Source: Variovorax sp. Sphag1AA (GTDB lineage: Bacteria; Pseudomonadota; Gammaproteobacteria; Burkholderiales; Burkholderiaceae_C). Taken from it: a stretch of DNA of 64,000 bases. Made by a program: the position numbers and the translations under genes. Positions within the stretch are counted from its first letter, which is position 1. Every line of letters starts with the position of its first letter. Where the stretch lies: NCBI RefSeq assembly GCF_014192575.1, contig NZ_JACHYC010000004.1, positions 496,001 to 560,000 of the forward strand, given 5' to 3'. Below the pieces are notes generated by a model. That model saw nothing but the letters and a program-made list of their open reading frames with translations, did not search any database and was not told where the DNA came from. Shown here one piece after another: positions 8,075-16,225 of this stretch.

Positions 8075-10243
8075 ATGAACTCCAACGCCACCCTCGACAC
8101 CCAATCCACGGCTGCACTTTCGCGCCGTGGCTTCTTGCAGACCACCGCCTTCGTCGGCGGCGGCCTGATGCTCGGCGTCGTCCTGCCGGGCTTCGTCGGC
8201 GATGCCCAGGCCGCGGGCACGCTGCATACGCCCAATGCCTGGGTTCACATCGCTGACGACAACACCATCACGCTGCTGTCGGCGCGCTCCGAAATGGGCC
8301 AGGGCGTCTACACCTCGATGCCCATGCTGATCGCGGAGGAACTGAACGTCGACATCCACAAGATCAAGGTCGCGATCGCGCCGCCCAACACAAAGCTGTA
8401 CGGCAACGCGCTGCTGGGCGGGCCGCAGCTCACTGGTGGTTCGACCTCCGTGCGCGACGGTTGGGAAAAGCTGCGCATCGCCGGCGCACAGGTGCGCGAG
8501 ATGCTGATCACCGCCGCAGCGGACAAGTGGAAGGTCGATCGCTCCACGATCACCGCCAAGGACGGCGTGCTGCACGGCCCCGGCGGCAAGAAGGCAACCT
8601 ATGGCCAGCTTGCCGCGGCGGCATCGCAGTTGCCCGTGCCTGAGAAGGTTGCGCTGAAAGACCCGAAGGACTTCACCATCATCGGCAAGCGCACCACGCG
8701 CCTCGACACGCCGGCCAAGACGAACGGCACCGCGGTATTCGGCATCGACGTGAAGCTGCCGGGGATGGTCTACGCGTCGCTCGAACAATGCCCTGTCATC
8801 GGCGGCACGGTGAAGAGCCTCGACGCCACGAAGGCCAAGGCGATGCCGGGCGTGATCGATGTCGTGCAGATTCCCGATGGCGTCGCGATCGTCGCGGACT
8901 CCTGGTGGCATGCGAAGAAGGCGCGCGAGGGCCTGACCATCGTGTGGGACGAAGGTCCCGGCGCGACGTTGAACGACAAGGCCATGCTGGCGGGCATCCG
9001 TGCCGGATCGCCGTCGGACACCGTTCTGCCGCTCAAGGCCGTGGGCGATGCGGATGCCGTCATTGGCAAGTCTGCAAAGGTCGTGAAGGCCGAGTACACG
9101 ATGCCGCTGCTCTCGCACTCGCCGCTGGAGCCAATGAACTTCACCGCGCACGTGCATGACGACAAGGTCGACCTCATCGGCCCGACGCAGTGGCAGGACG
9201 CGGCGCAGGCCACCGTCGCCAAGGTTCTCGGCGTCAAGCCCGAGAACGTGACCTTGCAGACGACCTTCCTCGGAGGCGGCTTCGGTCGGCGCATCGACAT
9301 CGACTACATCATCCAGGCCGCGCAGATCTCGAAGGCGGTGAACAAGCCGGTCAAGCTGCTGTGGACGCGCGAAGACGACATGACGCACGACTTCTATCGC
9401 CCGCAGTCGGTGCACCGGCTCACCGCTTCGCTCGGTGATGACGGCAAGCCGACGGCGATGACGTTCCGGATCATGTCGCAGTCGGTCACGGCGCGGATCT
9501 TCCAGTTGCCGCCAGACGTGCAGGACCCGCTCATGACCGAGGCCGCGATGGCGCCCTACGAGATTCCGGCGACCAAGCACGACGTCGTCAAGCACGATGC
9601 CGGGATGCGCGTGGGCTACTGGCGCTCGGTCAGCCATGCGCTCAACGCCTTCGCGAACGAGAGCTTCATCGATGAACTCGCCGCGGCCGCCGGGCAAGAC
9701 CCATACGCCTACCGGATGTCACTGCTGGCCAACAAGCCGCGCTTTGCGAACGTGATGAAGATGGCCGCCGACAAGGCCGGCTGGGGCACGCCGGCACCTG
9801 CTGGACGCTTCCGCGGCATGGCGCTGATGGAGGGCTACGACACCTACATGGCGCAGGTGGCCGAAATCTCCATGAAGGACGGCGTGCCGGTGGTCCACAA
9901 GGTCACCGTGGTCGCCGACCTTGGGCGCATGGTCAACCCCGATACGGTGGAAGCGCAGATCCAGTCGAGCGTGATCTTCGGCATGACGGCCGCGCTCTAC
10001 GGCGAGATCACCATCGAGAACGGCCGCGTGCAGCAGACCAACTTCCACCAATACCAGATGGTGCGCATGAACGAGGCGCCGGTGATCGACATCACACTGG
10101 TCCCGAGCACCGAGAAGCCCGGCGGCATCGGCGAGCCGGCAACCGCGCTCATCGGTCCGGCGATCGCCAACGCCATGTTTGCCGCCACCGGCAAGCGTGT
10201 GCGCAGCATGCCTCTGACGCGCGACAACCTGCAGAACGCCTGA
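8075..10243 (+). CDS. Molybdopterin-binding large subunit, isoquinoline-1-oxidoreductase-like
   Basis: A 722-residue subunit with a twin-arginine signal (LSRRGFLQTTAFVGGG, then an Ala-X-Ala site near DAQAA), so the complex is probably exported folded with its cofactor. The molybdenum-cofactor domains show ARSEMGQGVYTSMP, FLGGGFGRRIDIDYI and the catalytic Glu in GGIGEPATALIGPAIANA near the C-terminus. It starts 10 bases after the FeS subunit with GAGGAG upstream. The reaction is hydroxylation of an N-heteroaromatic ring or oxidation of an aldehyde; the sequence alone does not decide. The cytochrome c subunit common in aldehyde-oxidising relatives is absent here. Confidence 0.88.
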   Translation: MNSNATLDTQSTAALSRRGFLQTTAFVGGGLMLGVVLPGFVGDAQAAGTLHTPNAWVHIADDNTITLLSARSEMGQGVYTSMPMLIAEELNVDIHKIKVAIAPPNTKLYGNALLGGPQLTGGSTSVRDGWEKLRIAGAQVREMLITAAADKWKVDRSTITAKDGVLHGPGGKKATYGQLAAAASQLPVPEKVALKDPKDFTIIGKRTTRLDTPAKTNGTAVFGIDVKLPGMVYASLEQCPVIGGTVKSLDATKAKAMPGVIDVVQIPDGVAIVADSWWHAKKAREGLTIVWDEGPGATLNDKAMLAGIRAGSPSDTVLPLKAVGDADAVIGKSAKVVKAEYTMPLLSHSPLEPMNFTAHVHDDKVDLIGPTQWQDAAQATVAKVLGVKPENVTLQTTFLGGGFGRRIDIDYIIQAAQISKAVNKPVKLLWTREDDMTHDFYRPQSVHRLTASLGDDGKPTAMTFRIMSQSVTARIFQLPPDVQDPLMTEAAMAPYEIPATKHDVVKHDAGMRVGYWRSVSHALNAFANESFIDELAAAAGQDPYAYRMSLLANKPRFANVMKMAADKAGWGTPAPAGRFRGMALMEGYDTYMAQVAEISMKDGVPVVHKVTVVADLGRMVNPDTVEAQIQSSVIFGMTAALYGEITIENGRVQQTNFHQYQMVRMNEAPVIDITLVPSTEKPGGIGEPATALIGPAIANAMFAATGKRVRSMPLTRDNLQNA

Positions 10244-10261
10244 ACGGAAATTGGACGAACA

Positions 10262-10285
10262 GGGCCCGGGATCTCCCCCGGGCCC
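10262..10285. terminator. Hairpin terminator between convergent genes
   Basis: A perfect 9-base-pair inverted repeat (GGGCCCGGG, loop atctcc, CCCGGGCCC) lies between the stop of the molybdenum subunit and the stop of aqpS. No strong U-run follows on either strand. The position and stem strength suggest that it ends transcription from both sides. Confidence 0.65.
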
Positions 10286-10313
10286 GGAGAGCCGGCGAAA
10301 CGCGCGTCGGGTG

Positions 10314-10952
10314 TCAGCGAACGAATCTGTGAACAGCTGCACCAAGACTCGCACCAAGCAGCTCGGCAGCCGTGAATCCAAAGGCGCTCGATGGCGCGAT
10401 GCCTGCAAAGGTATCGCTGAACATGCGGCCGAACACCGCTGCAGGGTTGGCGAAGGATGTGCTTGACGTAAACCAGTACGCAGCGCCGATGTAGCAGGCC
10501 ACCAGCGCGGACGCCTTGCCCACTGGCGAGCGCAGGATGACCAGCACCAAGCCCGCCGTCGCGACAAGTTCAGCCAACCATTGGCCCGGTCCGGACCGAA
10601 GCTTGCTGCTCCACTGGAAGATGCTCAGGTCGAACATGGCGTTGGCCAGCCAGGCGCCCAGCATGGCCCCCGCCAGTTGCGCAGCGATGTAGGGTGCCAG
10701 CTCGATCACCGGCAACTCGCGGCGCAGCGCCATGACCGCGCTCACTGCAGGATTGAAGTGCGCGCCGCTCAATGGAGCGAAGACTTCGATGAGGACGTAC
10801 AGCGCGAAGACAGTGGCCAGAGTGTTCGCCAGCAGCGCAATGGCGACGTTGCCCCCCGCGAGGCGCTCGGCCATGATGCCGGAGCCGACCACCGCACACA
10901 GCAGGCCGGCCGTGCCCAACAGCTCGGCCAGCGCCTTGCGCCAAAGCGTCAT
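10314..10952 (-). CDS. aqpS: Aquaglyceroporin, probable arsenite channel AqpS
   Basis: A 212-residue MIP-family channel with six transmembrane segments and two pore motifs, HFNPAVS (NPA at 67-69) and FANPAAVFGR (NPA at 169-171, with the selectivity-filter Arg at 176). It is the last gene of the arsR-arsI-arsC-aqpS run and overlaps arsC by four bases (ATGA), so it is translationally coupled. In rhizobia an aquaglyceroporin in an ars operon lets arsenite, made by ArsC, run out of the cell down its gradient. No ArsB or Acr3 pump gene is present here, which makes the same role likely. Confidence 0.88.
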   Translation of the reverse strand: MTLWRKALAELLGTAGLLCAVVGSGIMAERLAGGNVAIALLANTLATVFALYVLIEVFAPLSGAHFNPAVSAVMALRRELPVIELAPYIAAQLAGAMLGAWLANAMFDLSIFQWSSKLRSGPGQWLAELVATAGLVLVILRSPVGKASALVACYIGAAYWFTSSTSFANPAAVFGRMFSDTFAGIAPSSAFGFTAAELLGASLGAAVHRFVR

Positions 10953-11416
10953 GACTTGTCGACGCCCTCAAGCGGCAGATTGACCAACAGCTCCAGCCTG
11001 CGCCGGATGGCGTGCAGCGTCTGCCTGAACGCTTCCAGCTTCTGTTCTTCGGACCCTTGGGCTTCCGATGGGTCCGGGTAACCCCAATGCGCAGTGGCTG
11101 GATGACCAGGCCAGAACGGGCAGACCTCACCGGCGGCGTTGTCGCAAACGGTGATGACCAGGTCCATGTGCGGCGCGTCGGGCTTGCCGAACTCGTCCCA
11201 GGTCTTGCTGCGAAGCCCCTCGGTGGATACGCCCGCGTTGCGCAGTACTTCAAGTGCCATCGGATTGGGTTGCTGGTTCTCGCGCGGGCTACTGCCTGCG
11301 GAGTACGCCTTGAATCGCCCTTGACCCAGATGATTCAACATCGCTTCGGCCAGGATGCTGCGCGCCGAGTTGTGCGTACACAGGAAAAGGACGTTGAAAG
11401 GTTTGCCGTCAGCCAT
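10949..11416 (-). CDS. arsC: Arsenate reductase, low-molecular-weight phosphatase type
   Basis: A 155-residue protein with the P-loop FLCTHNSARSILAEAML (nucleophile Cys13). A later pair of cysteines (VCDNAAGEVCP, Cys91 and Cys99) could form the disulfide relay of this class. The enzyme reduces arsenate to arsenite in the cytoplasm. The ATG 8 bases after the arsI stop gives the normal length; the longer open frame upstream lies inside arsI and is not used. The last four bases overlap the aqpS start. Confidence 0.9.
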   Translation of the reverse strand: MADGKPFNVLFLCTHNSARSILAEAMLNHLGQGRFKAYSAGSSPRENQQPNPMALEVLRNAGVSTEGLRSKTWDEFGKPDAPHMDLVITVCDNAAGEVCPFWPGHPATAHWGYPDPSEAQGSEEQKLEAFRQTLHAIRRRLELLVNLPLEGVDKS

Positions 11417-11424
11417 CGCAAGTC

Positions 11425-11892
11425 TCAGCAGCAGCCGTCCTGGGCCTTGACCGCGATGCTCACGGGCCGCCCGCTCGGGGCGCGCGGCGTGCAGCAAACG
11501 GCTTGGCCGACAGGTTGCGATTCCCGGAAGGTCGGGATGTTGTCCAAGGTTTGAAACTGCTCCCAGGCGATGCCTTGAGGGTCGGTGACCCAATGCTTCT
11601 CGCTGCGCGCATAGCAGCAGGTCGTGGTTCCTTCGTCCAGCAACGCAGCGTCGGCTGCGACGGCACGGCTCTTGAGTTCGGCGAGCTCTTCCGGTGTCTG
11701 CGCCTGCAGGCCGAGATGGTCGATGCCGGGCTCGCCACCCGTAGAGACGGCGAAGTTCACCGGTGGGTCGGTCAGCATCCACTTGGCATAGTCGGACTCG
11801 ACGCGCGCTGGCTCGGCAGCAAAGAGCTTGGAATAAAAGGCGATGCTCGCCGCGAGGTCTTGCACCTTCAGGTGCACATGGAATCGCTTCAT
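11425..11892 (-). CDS. arsI: ArsI/CadI-family C-As lyase (VOC fold dioxygenase)
   Basis: A 155-residue vicinal-oxygen-chelate protein. The expected metal ligands are His5 (MKRFHVHLKV), His59 (GIDHLGL) and Glu111 (GIAWEQF), and the arsenical-binding Cys pair is Cys92-Cys93 in TTCCYARSEKHWVTDP. Two further CC pairs occur at 133-134 and at the C-terminus. Characterised ArsI enzymes cleave the carbon-arsenic bond of trivalent methyl- or aryl-arsenicals; CadI proteins of the same family are cadmium-induced. The arsR-arsC-aqpS context favours the arsenic role. It sits 13 bases after arsR. Confidence 0.88.
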   Translation of the reverse strand: MKRFHVHLKVQDLAASIAFYSKLFAAEPARVESDYAKWMLTDPPVNFAVSTGGEPGIDHLGLQAQTPEELAELKSRAVAADAALLDEGTTTCCYARSEKHWVTDPQGIAWEQFQTLDNIPTFRESQPVGQAVCCTPRAPSGRPVSIAVKAQDGCC

Positions 11893-11905
11893 GGGGAAAG
11901 GTCCT

Positions 11906-12232
11906 TCAACACGAACAGGAGTTCACGGAGGCATCGACGGCGCACGCCTCGCCTTGGCAGCAGTTCTCTGTGAGATAGCCAAGGAGCGCATTCATGTGCT
12001 CGAACGAGGCGCGGTAGATGAGATTGCGGCCTAGTCGTTCCTGTGTGACAAGACCCGCATTCAGCAGCTCTTTGAGGTGGAATGACAACGTATTGGCCGG
12101 GATGCCCGAGCCCTCGGACATCACGCTGGGAGTCATGCCACGAGGGCCAGCAATGACGAGGGCGCGGAACACTTGCAGACGAGCGGCTTGTGCCAGTGCG
12201 GCGAGGGAGCGGACGACATCTTGTTCTTCCAT
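11906..12232 (-). CDS. arsR: ArsR-family arsenite-responsive repressor
   Basis: A 108-residue winged-helix repressor; the recognition-helix region reads GIPANTLSFHLKELLNAGLV. It lacks the ELCVCDL metal site of the plasmid-type repressor. Instead it has a cysteine cluster at the C-terminus (Cys91, 92, 97, 106, 108), the arrangement of the Acidithiobacillus-type ArsR that binds As(III) with C-terminal cysteines. It heads the arsenic operon. An inverted repeat covers its start codon, consistent with autorepression. Confidence 0.92.
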   Translation of the reverse strand: MEEQDVVRSLAALAQAARLQVFRALVIAGPRGMTPSVMSEGSGIPANTLSFHLKELLNAGLVTQERLGRNLIYRASFEHMNALLGYLTENCCQGEACAVDASVNSCSC

Positions 12233-12254
12233 AGTTCCATCATAGTGGAATTAT
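12231..12254. promoter_or_regulatory. Probable ArsR operator
   Basis: Two 9-base arms, ATAGTTCCA and TGGAATTAT, separated by 6 bases, match as an inverted repeat at 8 of 9 positions. The left arm overlaps the first bases of the arsR start codon, where a bound repressor would block transcription or initiation. The location and the size of the repeat are typical for ArsR/SmtB proteins. Confidence 0.6.
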
Positions 12255-12320
12255 TGGAGGCGTCAATCTGAGACCCGTCTGAAAGGCGACGCAACGTCCG
12301 CGTCGGCTTAGACTGATGTC

Positions 12321-12821
12321 ATGCGGCGCGCCCCTGCAATCATCGGGTCGGCGATCTTCCTTGTGATCGCGCCGGGCACGCTCGCGGTGTACGTGCCGTG
12401 GTACATCACGCAGTGGCACTTCGAGCCTGAGCTGTTCCCCATCGCGCGCGTGATCGGCGGCATCCTGATCGCGGCTGGGCTGCCGATCTTGCTCGATTCA
12501 TTCGCCCGTTTCGCGTTGCAAGGTCTCGGTACGCCGGCGCCCGTGATGCCGCCCACGCACCTTGTCGTCACCGGGTTCTATCGGTACGTGCGCAATCCGA
12601 TGTACGTCGCGGTCACTGCGCTGATCATTGGTCAGGGCCTCCTGTTCGGCAGCGTCGCGGTGCTCGAGTACGGAGCGATCGTGTGGGCGGCCTTCTTCCT
12701 GTTCGTGCTCGGCTACGAGGAGCCGACGCTCAGCGAGCAGTTCCCTGAGGAGTACAAGCGCTACCGCGCGAACGTGCGACGGTGGATCCCACGCACCACA
12801 CCGTGGCGCGGGGATCATTGA
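12321..12821 (+). CDS. Isoprenylcysteine carboxyl methyltransferase-like (ICMT/PEMT) membrane protein
   Basis: A 166-residue protein with four hydrophobic segments. It has the family motif HLVVTGFYRYVRNPMYVA near residues 80-97 and EEPTLSEQFPEEYKRYRANVRRWIP near the C-terminus, which bind S-adenosylmethionine and the head group in characterised relatives. The bacterial substrate is unknown. It is divergent from arsR and has a separate 88-base upstream region. The length is normal for the bacterial group. Confidence 0.8.
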   Translation: MRRAPAIIGSAIFLVIAPGTLAVYVPWYITQWHFEPELFPIARVIGGILIAAGLPILLDSFARFALQGLGTPAPVMPPTHLVVTGFYRYVRNPMYVAVTALIIGQGLLFGSVAVLEYGAIVWAAFFLFVLGYEEPTLSEQFPEEYKRYRANVRRWIPRTTPWRGDH

Positions 12822-12855
12822 GCCGCGCTCCGGCGGTAAGTGCGTGTGCGGTCCG

Positions 12856-13164
12856 CTAGAACACGCGTCGCTGTTGGCCGCCGCTGCGGGTTCGCGGCGC
12901 TGGCGATGCCTCGATCGCCGCGCGCGCAACCAGCAAGCGCCGTTCGATTTCCGAATCGACGACTGCGTGCAGTGCCCTCAACTCGCTGTCGGTGAAATAG
13001 CGGCTGCTCTTGGGCACATCCACGGCGTGGTCGAGCAGGCAACGGACGCACGTGCGAGCGAGGAAGGCCTCGTTGACCGCTGCGGCGGCGTCCGTTGCTC
13101 GCTTGGATAGAACGGCGTAGGGAGAAGTCGGGGGGCGCGCGGGCGCGCAGGTAGGGTGTGCCAT
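12856..13164 (-). CDS. Small hypothetical protein
   Basis: A 102-residue protein I do not recognise. The start is supported by GGAGG six bases upstream of the ATG; the open frame continues further 5', but without a comparable ribosome site. It contains a CVRCLL motif (a CxxC-like pair near residue 40) in an otherwise Ala/Arg-rich helical sequence, and no signal peptide or membrane segment. It converges with the methyltransferase-like gene. Its upstream region carries a short perfect hairpin. Confidence 0.5.
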   Translation of the reverse strand: MAHPTCAPARPPTSPYAVLSKRATDAAAAVNEAFLARTCVRCLLDHAVDVPKSSRYFTDSELRALHAVVDSEIERRLLVARAAIEASPAPRTRSGGQQRRVF

Positions 13165-13493
13165 GAAAGGCCTCCAAGGATGGCGATTTGCAACAACCGC
13201 CGCACCCGCTGCTATTCGGAGGCGGCGACTCGAACGGGTTAGCAGACCGGGCCATCCTTGCGGAAACCGGCAGGCCCTCACGGGCCTCCCATCCGAGCCG
13301 CCAAAACTGGGGCACAGACAACGAAGCCGCACGAACTGCGGGACAGAACTGCGGCTTGCGTCGCAGGATGGCTATGGGCTGCTAAACCCGATCACGCTTT
13401 TGGCGTGACGAGCGGGAGTATATCGATCGGTCCTTTGCAACTTGGGCTCATGGTCATGTGCGCTTGCAAAGGCCTCATGCAACCCTGCTCTGC
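13165..13493. other. Non-coding gap with a short hairpin
   Basis: This 329-base stretch separates two minus-strand genes. The only structure I can point to is a perfect 6-bp hairpin, AGGCCC-tcac-GGGCCT, at 13272-13287, which lies in the 5' leader of the small hypothetical gene. I see no convincing open frame with a ribosome site, no tRNA cloverleaf and no recognised riboswitch. The right end is probably the 3' flank of the channel gene. Confidence 0.35.
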
Positions 13494-13922
13494 TCAGAAC
13501 GCGTCTGCCGTGCGTTCCAGCGCCTTTCGGAGCACCTCGAAGATCACGGCCGTCGACCATCCAAAGAGCAGAACGCCATTCATTGCCGTCAATGGACCGA
13601 GCAACCGCCAGTCCGCCACCGGAACTACATCGCCGTAACCCAGCGTCGTGTAGTTCACGAACGCGAAGTACAGCATGTCGGTATTGGCGGGTGCAGCACC
13701 AACGAGCGTGTACACGAGCGACCAGACAAACACTTCAAGCGCGTGAGTGATCATCAGGATCGACACGGTGGGGATCATGACGACGATCAGGAACAGGGAG
13801 GGATTTGCTCTCTTTTTTGAACCCTCGCGGTGGGCGACGTGCACTGCCGTCGTCATCACGAGCGCGTGGATTGCGATGTTGAGCACGCAGACGATGCCAC
13901 CAACGATGAATTGCCAGAGCAT
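13494..13922 (-). CDS. Two-TM potassium-channel-family protein
   Basis: A 142-residue protein with an N-terminal hydrophobic helix, a second helix (FLIVVMIPTVSILMI), and the pore module: a pore helix followed by the selectivity filter TTLGYGD and an inner helix (MNGVLLFGWSTAVIFEVL). The filter is intact, so K+ selectivity is plausible. There is no RCK or cyclic-nucleotide domain, so gating is unknown. It is divergent from the porin gene. Confidence 0.8.
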   Translation of the reverse strand: MLWQFIVGGIVCVLNIAIHALVMTTAVHVAHREGSKKRANPSLFLIVVMIPTVSILMITHALEVFVWSLVYTLVGAAPANTDMLYFAFVNYTTLGYGDVVPVADWRLLGPLTAMNGVLLFGWSTAVIFEVLRKALERTADAF

Positions 13923-14043
13923 GTGTCACCTCTCATTGCTGATCGGACTATGCAGCCAATCTTTACGCGCAGCGACTCGCTTTTTACGTGGCTTTTATGA
14001 GTGCGGCCCTACGCTTCCGGCTCCTTCTAATCGCTCACAAAGA

Positions 14044-14907
14044 ATGAAACAAGCCTTCGCGAAAACGCTCTCTCTGGCCTCTCTCGCCTTGCCGATGCTG
14101 GCAAGCGCACAAACCTCCGACGCTGCCACAGGGCAGGCAGCAGCCCCAGCCCAGAATCTCACGGCCAACGTTTCTCTGACCACGAACTACAAGTTCCGGG
14201 GCCAGGACCAGGATGTCCTCGGGCGCAACGACTTCGCCAAGACGAGCTGGTTCAAGCCCGCCATCCAGGGCGGTCTGGACTACGCGTTCGGCGACAGCGG
14301 CTTCTACGTGGGCAACTGGAACTCGAGCGTCAACTGGCTCAAGGGCAACTCGGTCGAGATGGACTTCTACGGCGGCTACAAATTCAAGGCCGGCGTGCTC
14401 GACCTCGACGTGGGCGTCTACCAGTACTACTACCCCGGCAGCACCGCGGGCAACACCACCGAGATCTACGGCGGCGCTTCCTGGAGCGACGAGCGCATCG
14501 GAACCTTCGCGGGCAAGTATTCGTGGACCGTTTCGAAGGACTACTTCAACTACGCGGGCCATCAGGGCGGCTCGGGCCTCGACGGCCAGAACACCAGCTA
14601 CCTGAACCTGTCGTACTCGAAGGAAATCTTCCCCAAGCTCACCTTCAAGACGGCGGTGGGCTACACCTTCCTGACGAGCGACATCCGCAGCCTGGGCTAC
14701 AGGAGCTACTTCGACTACAACGTGGGAGCCTCCTACGACTTCGGCAGTGGCCTGTCTCTCACCGGCTCGGTGCAAGGCGCTACCGAGCAAGCGGCCTTCA
14801 ACCTGATCGCCGAGCCCGGCGTCGTCATCAACGGCATTCCCTTCGGCGTGACCGCCTTCTCGCCGAACAAGCCGCGATTCATCCTCATGCTGACCAAGAC
14901 CTTGTGA
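14044..14907 (+). CDS. TorF-family putative porin
   Basis: A 287-residue outer-membrane protein with a signal peptide (cleavage near LASAQ). The mature N-terminus, NLTANVSLTTNYKFRGQDQ, is the signature of the Gcw_chp/TorF family, followed by a regular series of amphipathic strands (FYVGNWNSS, MDFYGGYKF, DVGVYQYYYPG). Members form barrels of unknown substrate. The ATG used follows CACAAAGA; the frame is open further upstream, but nothing there looks like a signal peptide. Confidence 0.82.
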   Translation: MKQAFAKTLSLASLALPMLASAQTSDAATGQAAAPAQNLTANVSLTTNYKFRGQDQDVLGRNDFAKTSWFKPAIQGGLDYAFGDSGFYVGNWNSSVNWLKGNSVEMDFYGGYKFKAGVLDLDVGVYQYYYPGSTAGNTTEIYGGASWSDERIGTFAGKYSWTVSKDYFNYAGHQGGSGLDGQNTSYLNLSYSKEIFPKLTFKTAVGYTFLTSDIRSLGYRSYFDYNVGASYDFGSGLSLTGSVQGATEQAAFNLIAEPGVVINGIPFGVTAFSPNKPRFILMLTKTL

Positions 14908-14998
14908 GGCGGCGGCACCAAGTCGATGGCTTGATTTGCTCAGCCATCTCACGCACCATCGGCGGACTTTTGCCAGCAGCCCCCACAGGAGACCGACC

Positions 14999-16066
14999 AT
15001 GGCACGCAAGTTTGCTTCCTCCGAACGACGGACCTTGGAAGGTCGACGGTGCGGTGCCAGTCGCTTGGCACTCGCCGTGACCCTCACCTTGTCCGCAGCC
15101 GCGCAAGCCCAGAACGCAGTGCCGGTCACAGTCGACAACTTCATTCGAGCGGAGACCGACCACTACCTGGCCACGAATGCCAAGGAGGCTGGTGGTCTCG
15201 GCAAGTTCTTTCACTCACGTGAACCGGCTTCGATCGACAAGCAGGCAGTGATTCGAATGAACCGGGACACGCTGTATTCGTTCGCGGTGCTTGATCTCGC
15301 GGCCGGCCCTGTGACGATCACGTTGCCCAATTCCGGCAAGCGCTTCATGTCGCTGATGGTCTTGAATGAAGACCACTATGTGCAGTTCGTCGCCTACGAC
15401 AACAAGCCGCACACGATCTCTCAAAAGAACATGGGCACCCGGTACGCGTTCGCTGCAGTGCGCACCCTGGTGGACCCCAACGATCCAAAGGATCTGGAAG
15501 CGGTCCACAAGCTCCAGGACGCCATCAAGATCAGTCAGAAGGACACCGGCAAACTCGAACTCCCGAACTGGGACGAGGCCAGTCTCAAGGAGGTGAGAGA
15601 AGGCCTCCTGGCTCTTGCCAAGCACTCGGGCTTTGACCATGCGTTTGGAAAGAAGGAAGAGGTCAACCCGGTCCACCACCTGATCGGCACCGCCGCAGGC
15701 TGGGGAGGCAATCCCGACAAGGACGCGAGCTACAAGAGCTTCACCCCCGAGAAGAACGACGGGAAGACCGTCTACAGGTTGAACGTGCCAGCGAACGTCC
15801 CTGTCGATGCCTTCTGGTCAATCAGTCTCTACAACGCAAAGGGCTTCTTCGAGAAGAACCAATACGACGCTTACTCGGTGAATGACATCACGGCCAAGAA
15901 GAATGCCGACGGGTCGGTGACAGTCCAGTTCGGTGGATGCGACGGCAAGATTCCAAACTGCCTGCCCACTGTGGAGGGGTGGAACTACACGGCGCGCATG
16001 TATCGGCCGCGTCAGGAAATCCTGAAAGGCAGTTGGAAGTTTCCTGAAGCTCGGATCGTTGAGTAA
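14999..16066 (+). CDS. DUF1254/DUF1214-family secreted protein (short form)
   Basis: A 355-residue protein with an ATG preceded by AGGAG and an N-terminal signal peptide (hydrophobic run ending AAAQAQ). It shares motifs with the 487-residue DUF1254 protein upstream: NRDTLYSFAVLDL, PVTITLPNSGKRFMSLMV and FWSISLYNAKGFF, with a C-terminal tryptophan-rich end (LKGSWKFPEA). The two genes are therefore distant paralogues in one neighbourhood. The function is not established. It follows the porin gene by about 90 bases on the same strand. Confidence 0.82.
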   Translation: MARKFASSERRTLEGRRCGASRLALAVTLTLSAAAQAQNAVPVTVDNFIRAETDHYLATNAKEAGGLGKFFHSREPASIDKQAVIRMNRDTLYSFAVLDLAAGPVTITLPNSGKRFMSLMVLNEDHYVQFVAYDNKPHTISQKNMGTRYAFAAVRTLVDPNDPKDLEAVHKLQDAIKISQKDTGKLELPNWDEASLKEVREGLLALAKHSGFDHAFGKKEEVNPVHHLIGTAAGWGGNPDKDASYKSFTPEKNDGKTVYRLNVPANVPVDAFWSISLYNAKGFFEKNQYDAYSVNDITAKKNADGSVTVQFGGCDGKIPNCLPTVEGWNYTARMYRPRQEILKGSWKFPEARIVE

Positions 16067-16165
16067 GGGAATGAGCGTCAAGGATGGGCCGCATGAGACT
16101 AAGGCGGGCTATCGGCCACGACCGGACAGTCGGCGGCGCTGCAGATTTCGGATCGCAACGGACCC

Positions 16166-16182
16166 ACGGAGATGATCTCCGT
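16166..16182. terminator. Candidate hairpin between convergent genes
   Basis: A perfect 7-bp hairpin, ACGGAGA-tga-TCTCCGT, lies in the 159-base gap between the DUF1254 gene and the convergent autotransporter gene. There is no U-tract, so termination is a modest inference from position. Confidence 0.35.
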
Positions 16183-16225
16183 AGGCGCGGCATGACTCTC
16201 CTGGGGTGCGTCGCTTACTGAGTCT

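Noticed and set aside
7600..10243. Using the symbols iorA/iorB for the molybdenum hydroxylase
   Set aside because: These symbols are used for both isoquinoline and indolepyruvate enzymes, and the substrate here is unknown, so I kept them for the 2-oxoacid enzyme only.
13222..13240. GTTCGAGTC on the minus strand, like a tRNA T-arm
   Set aside because: No acceptor stem, anticodon arm or CCA-adjacent pairing could be built around it.
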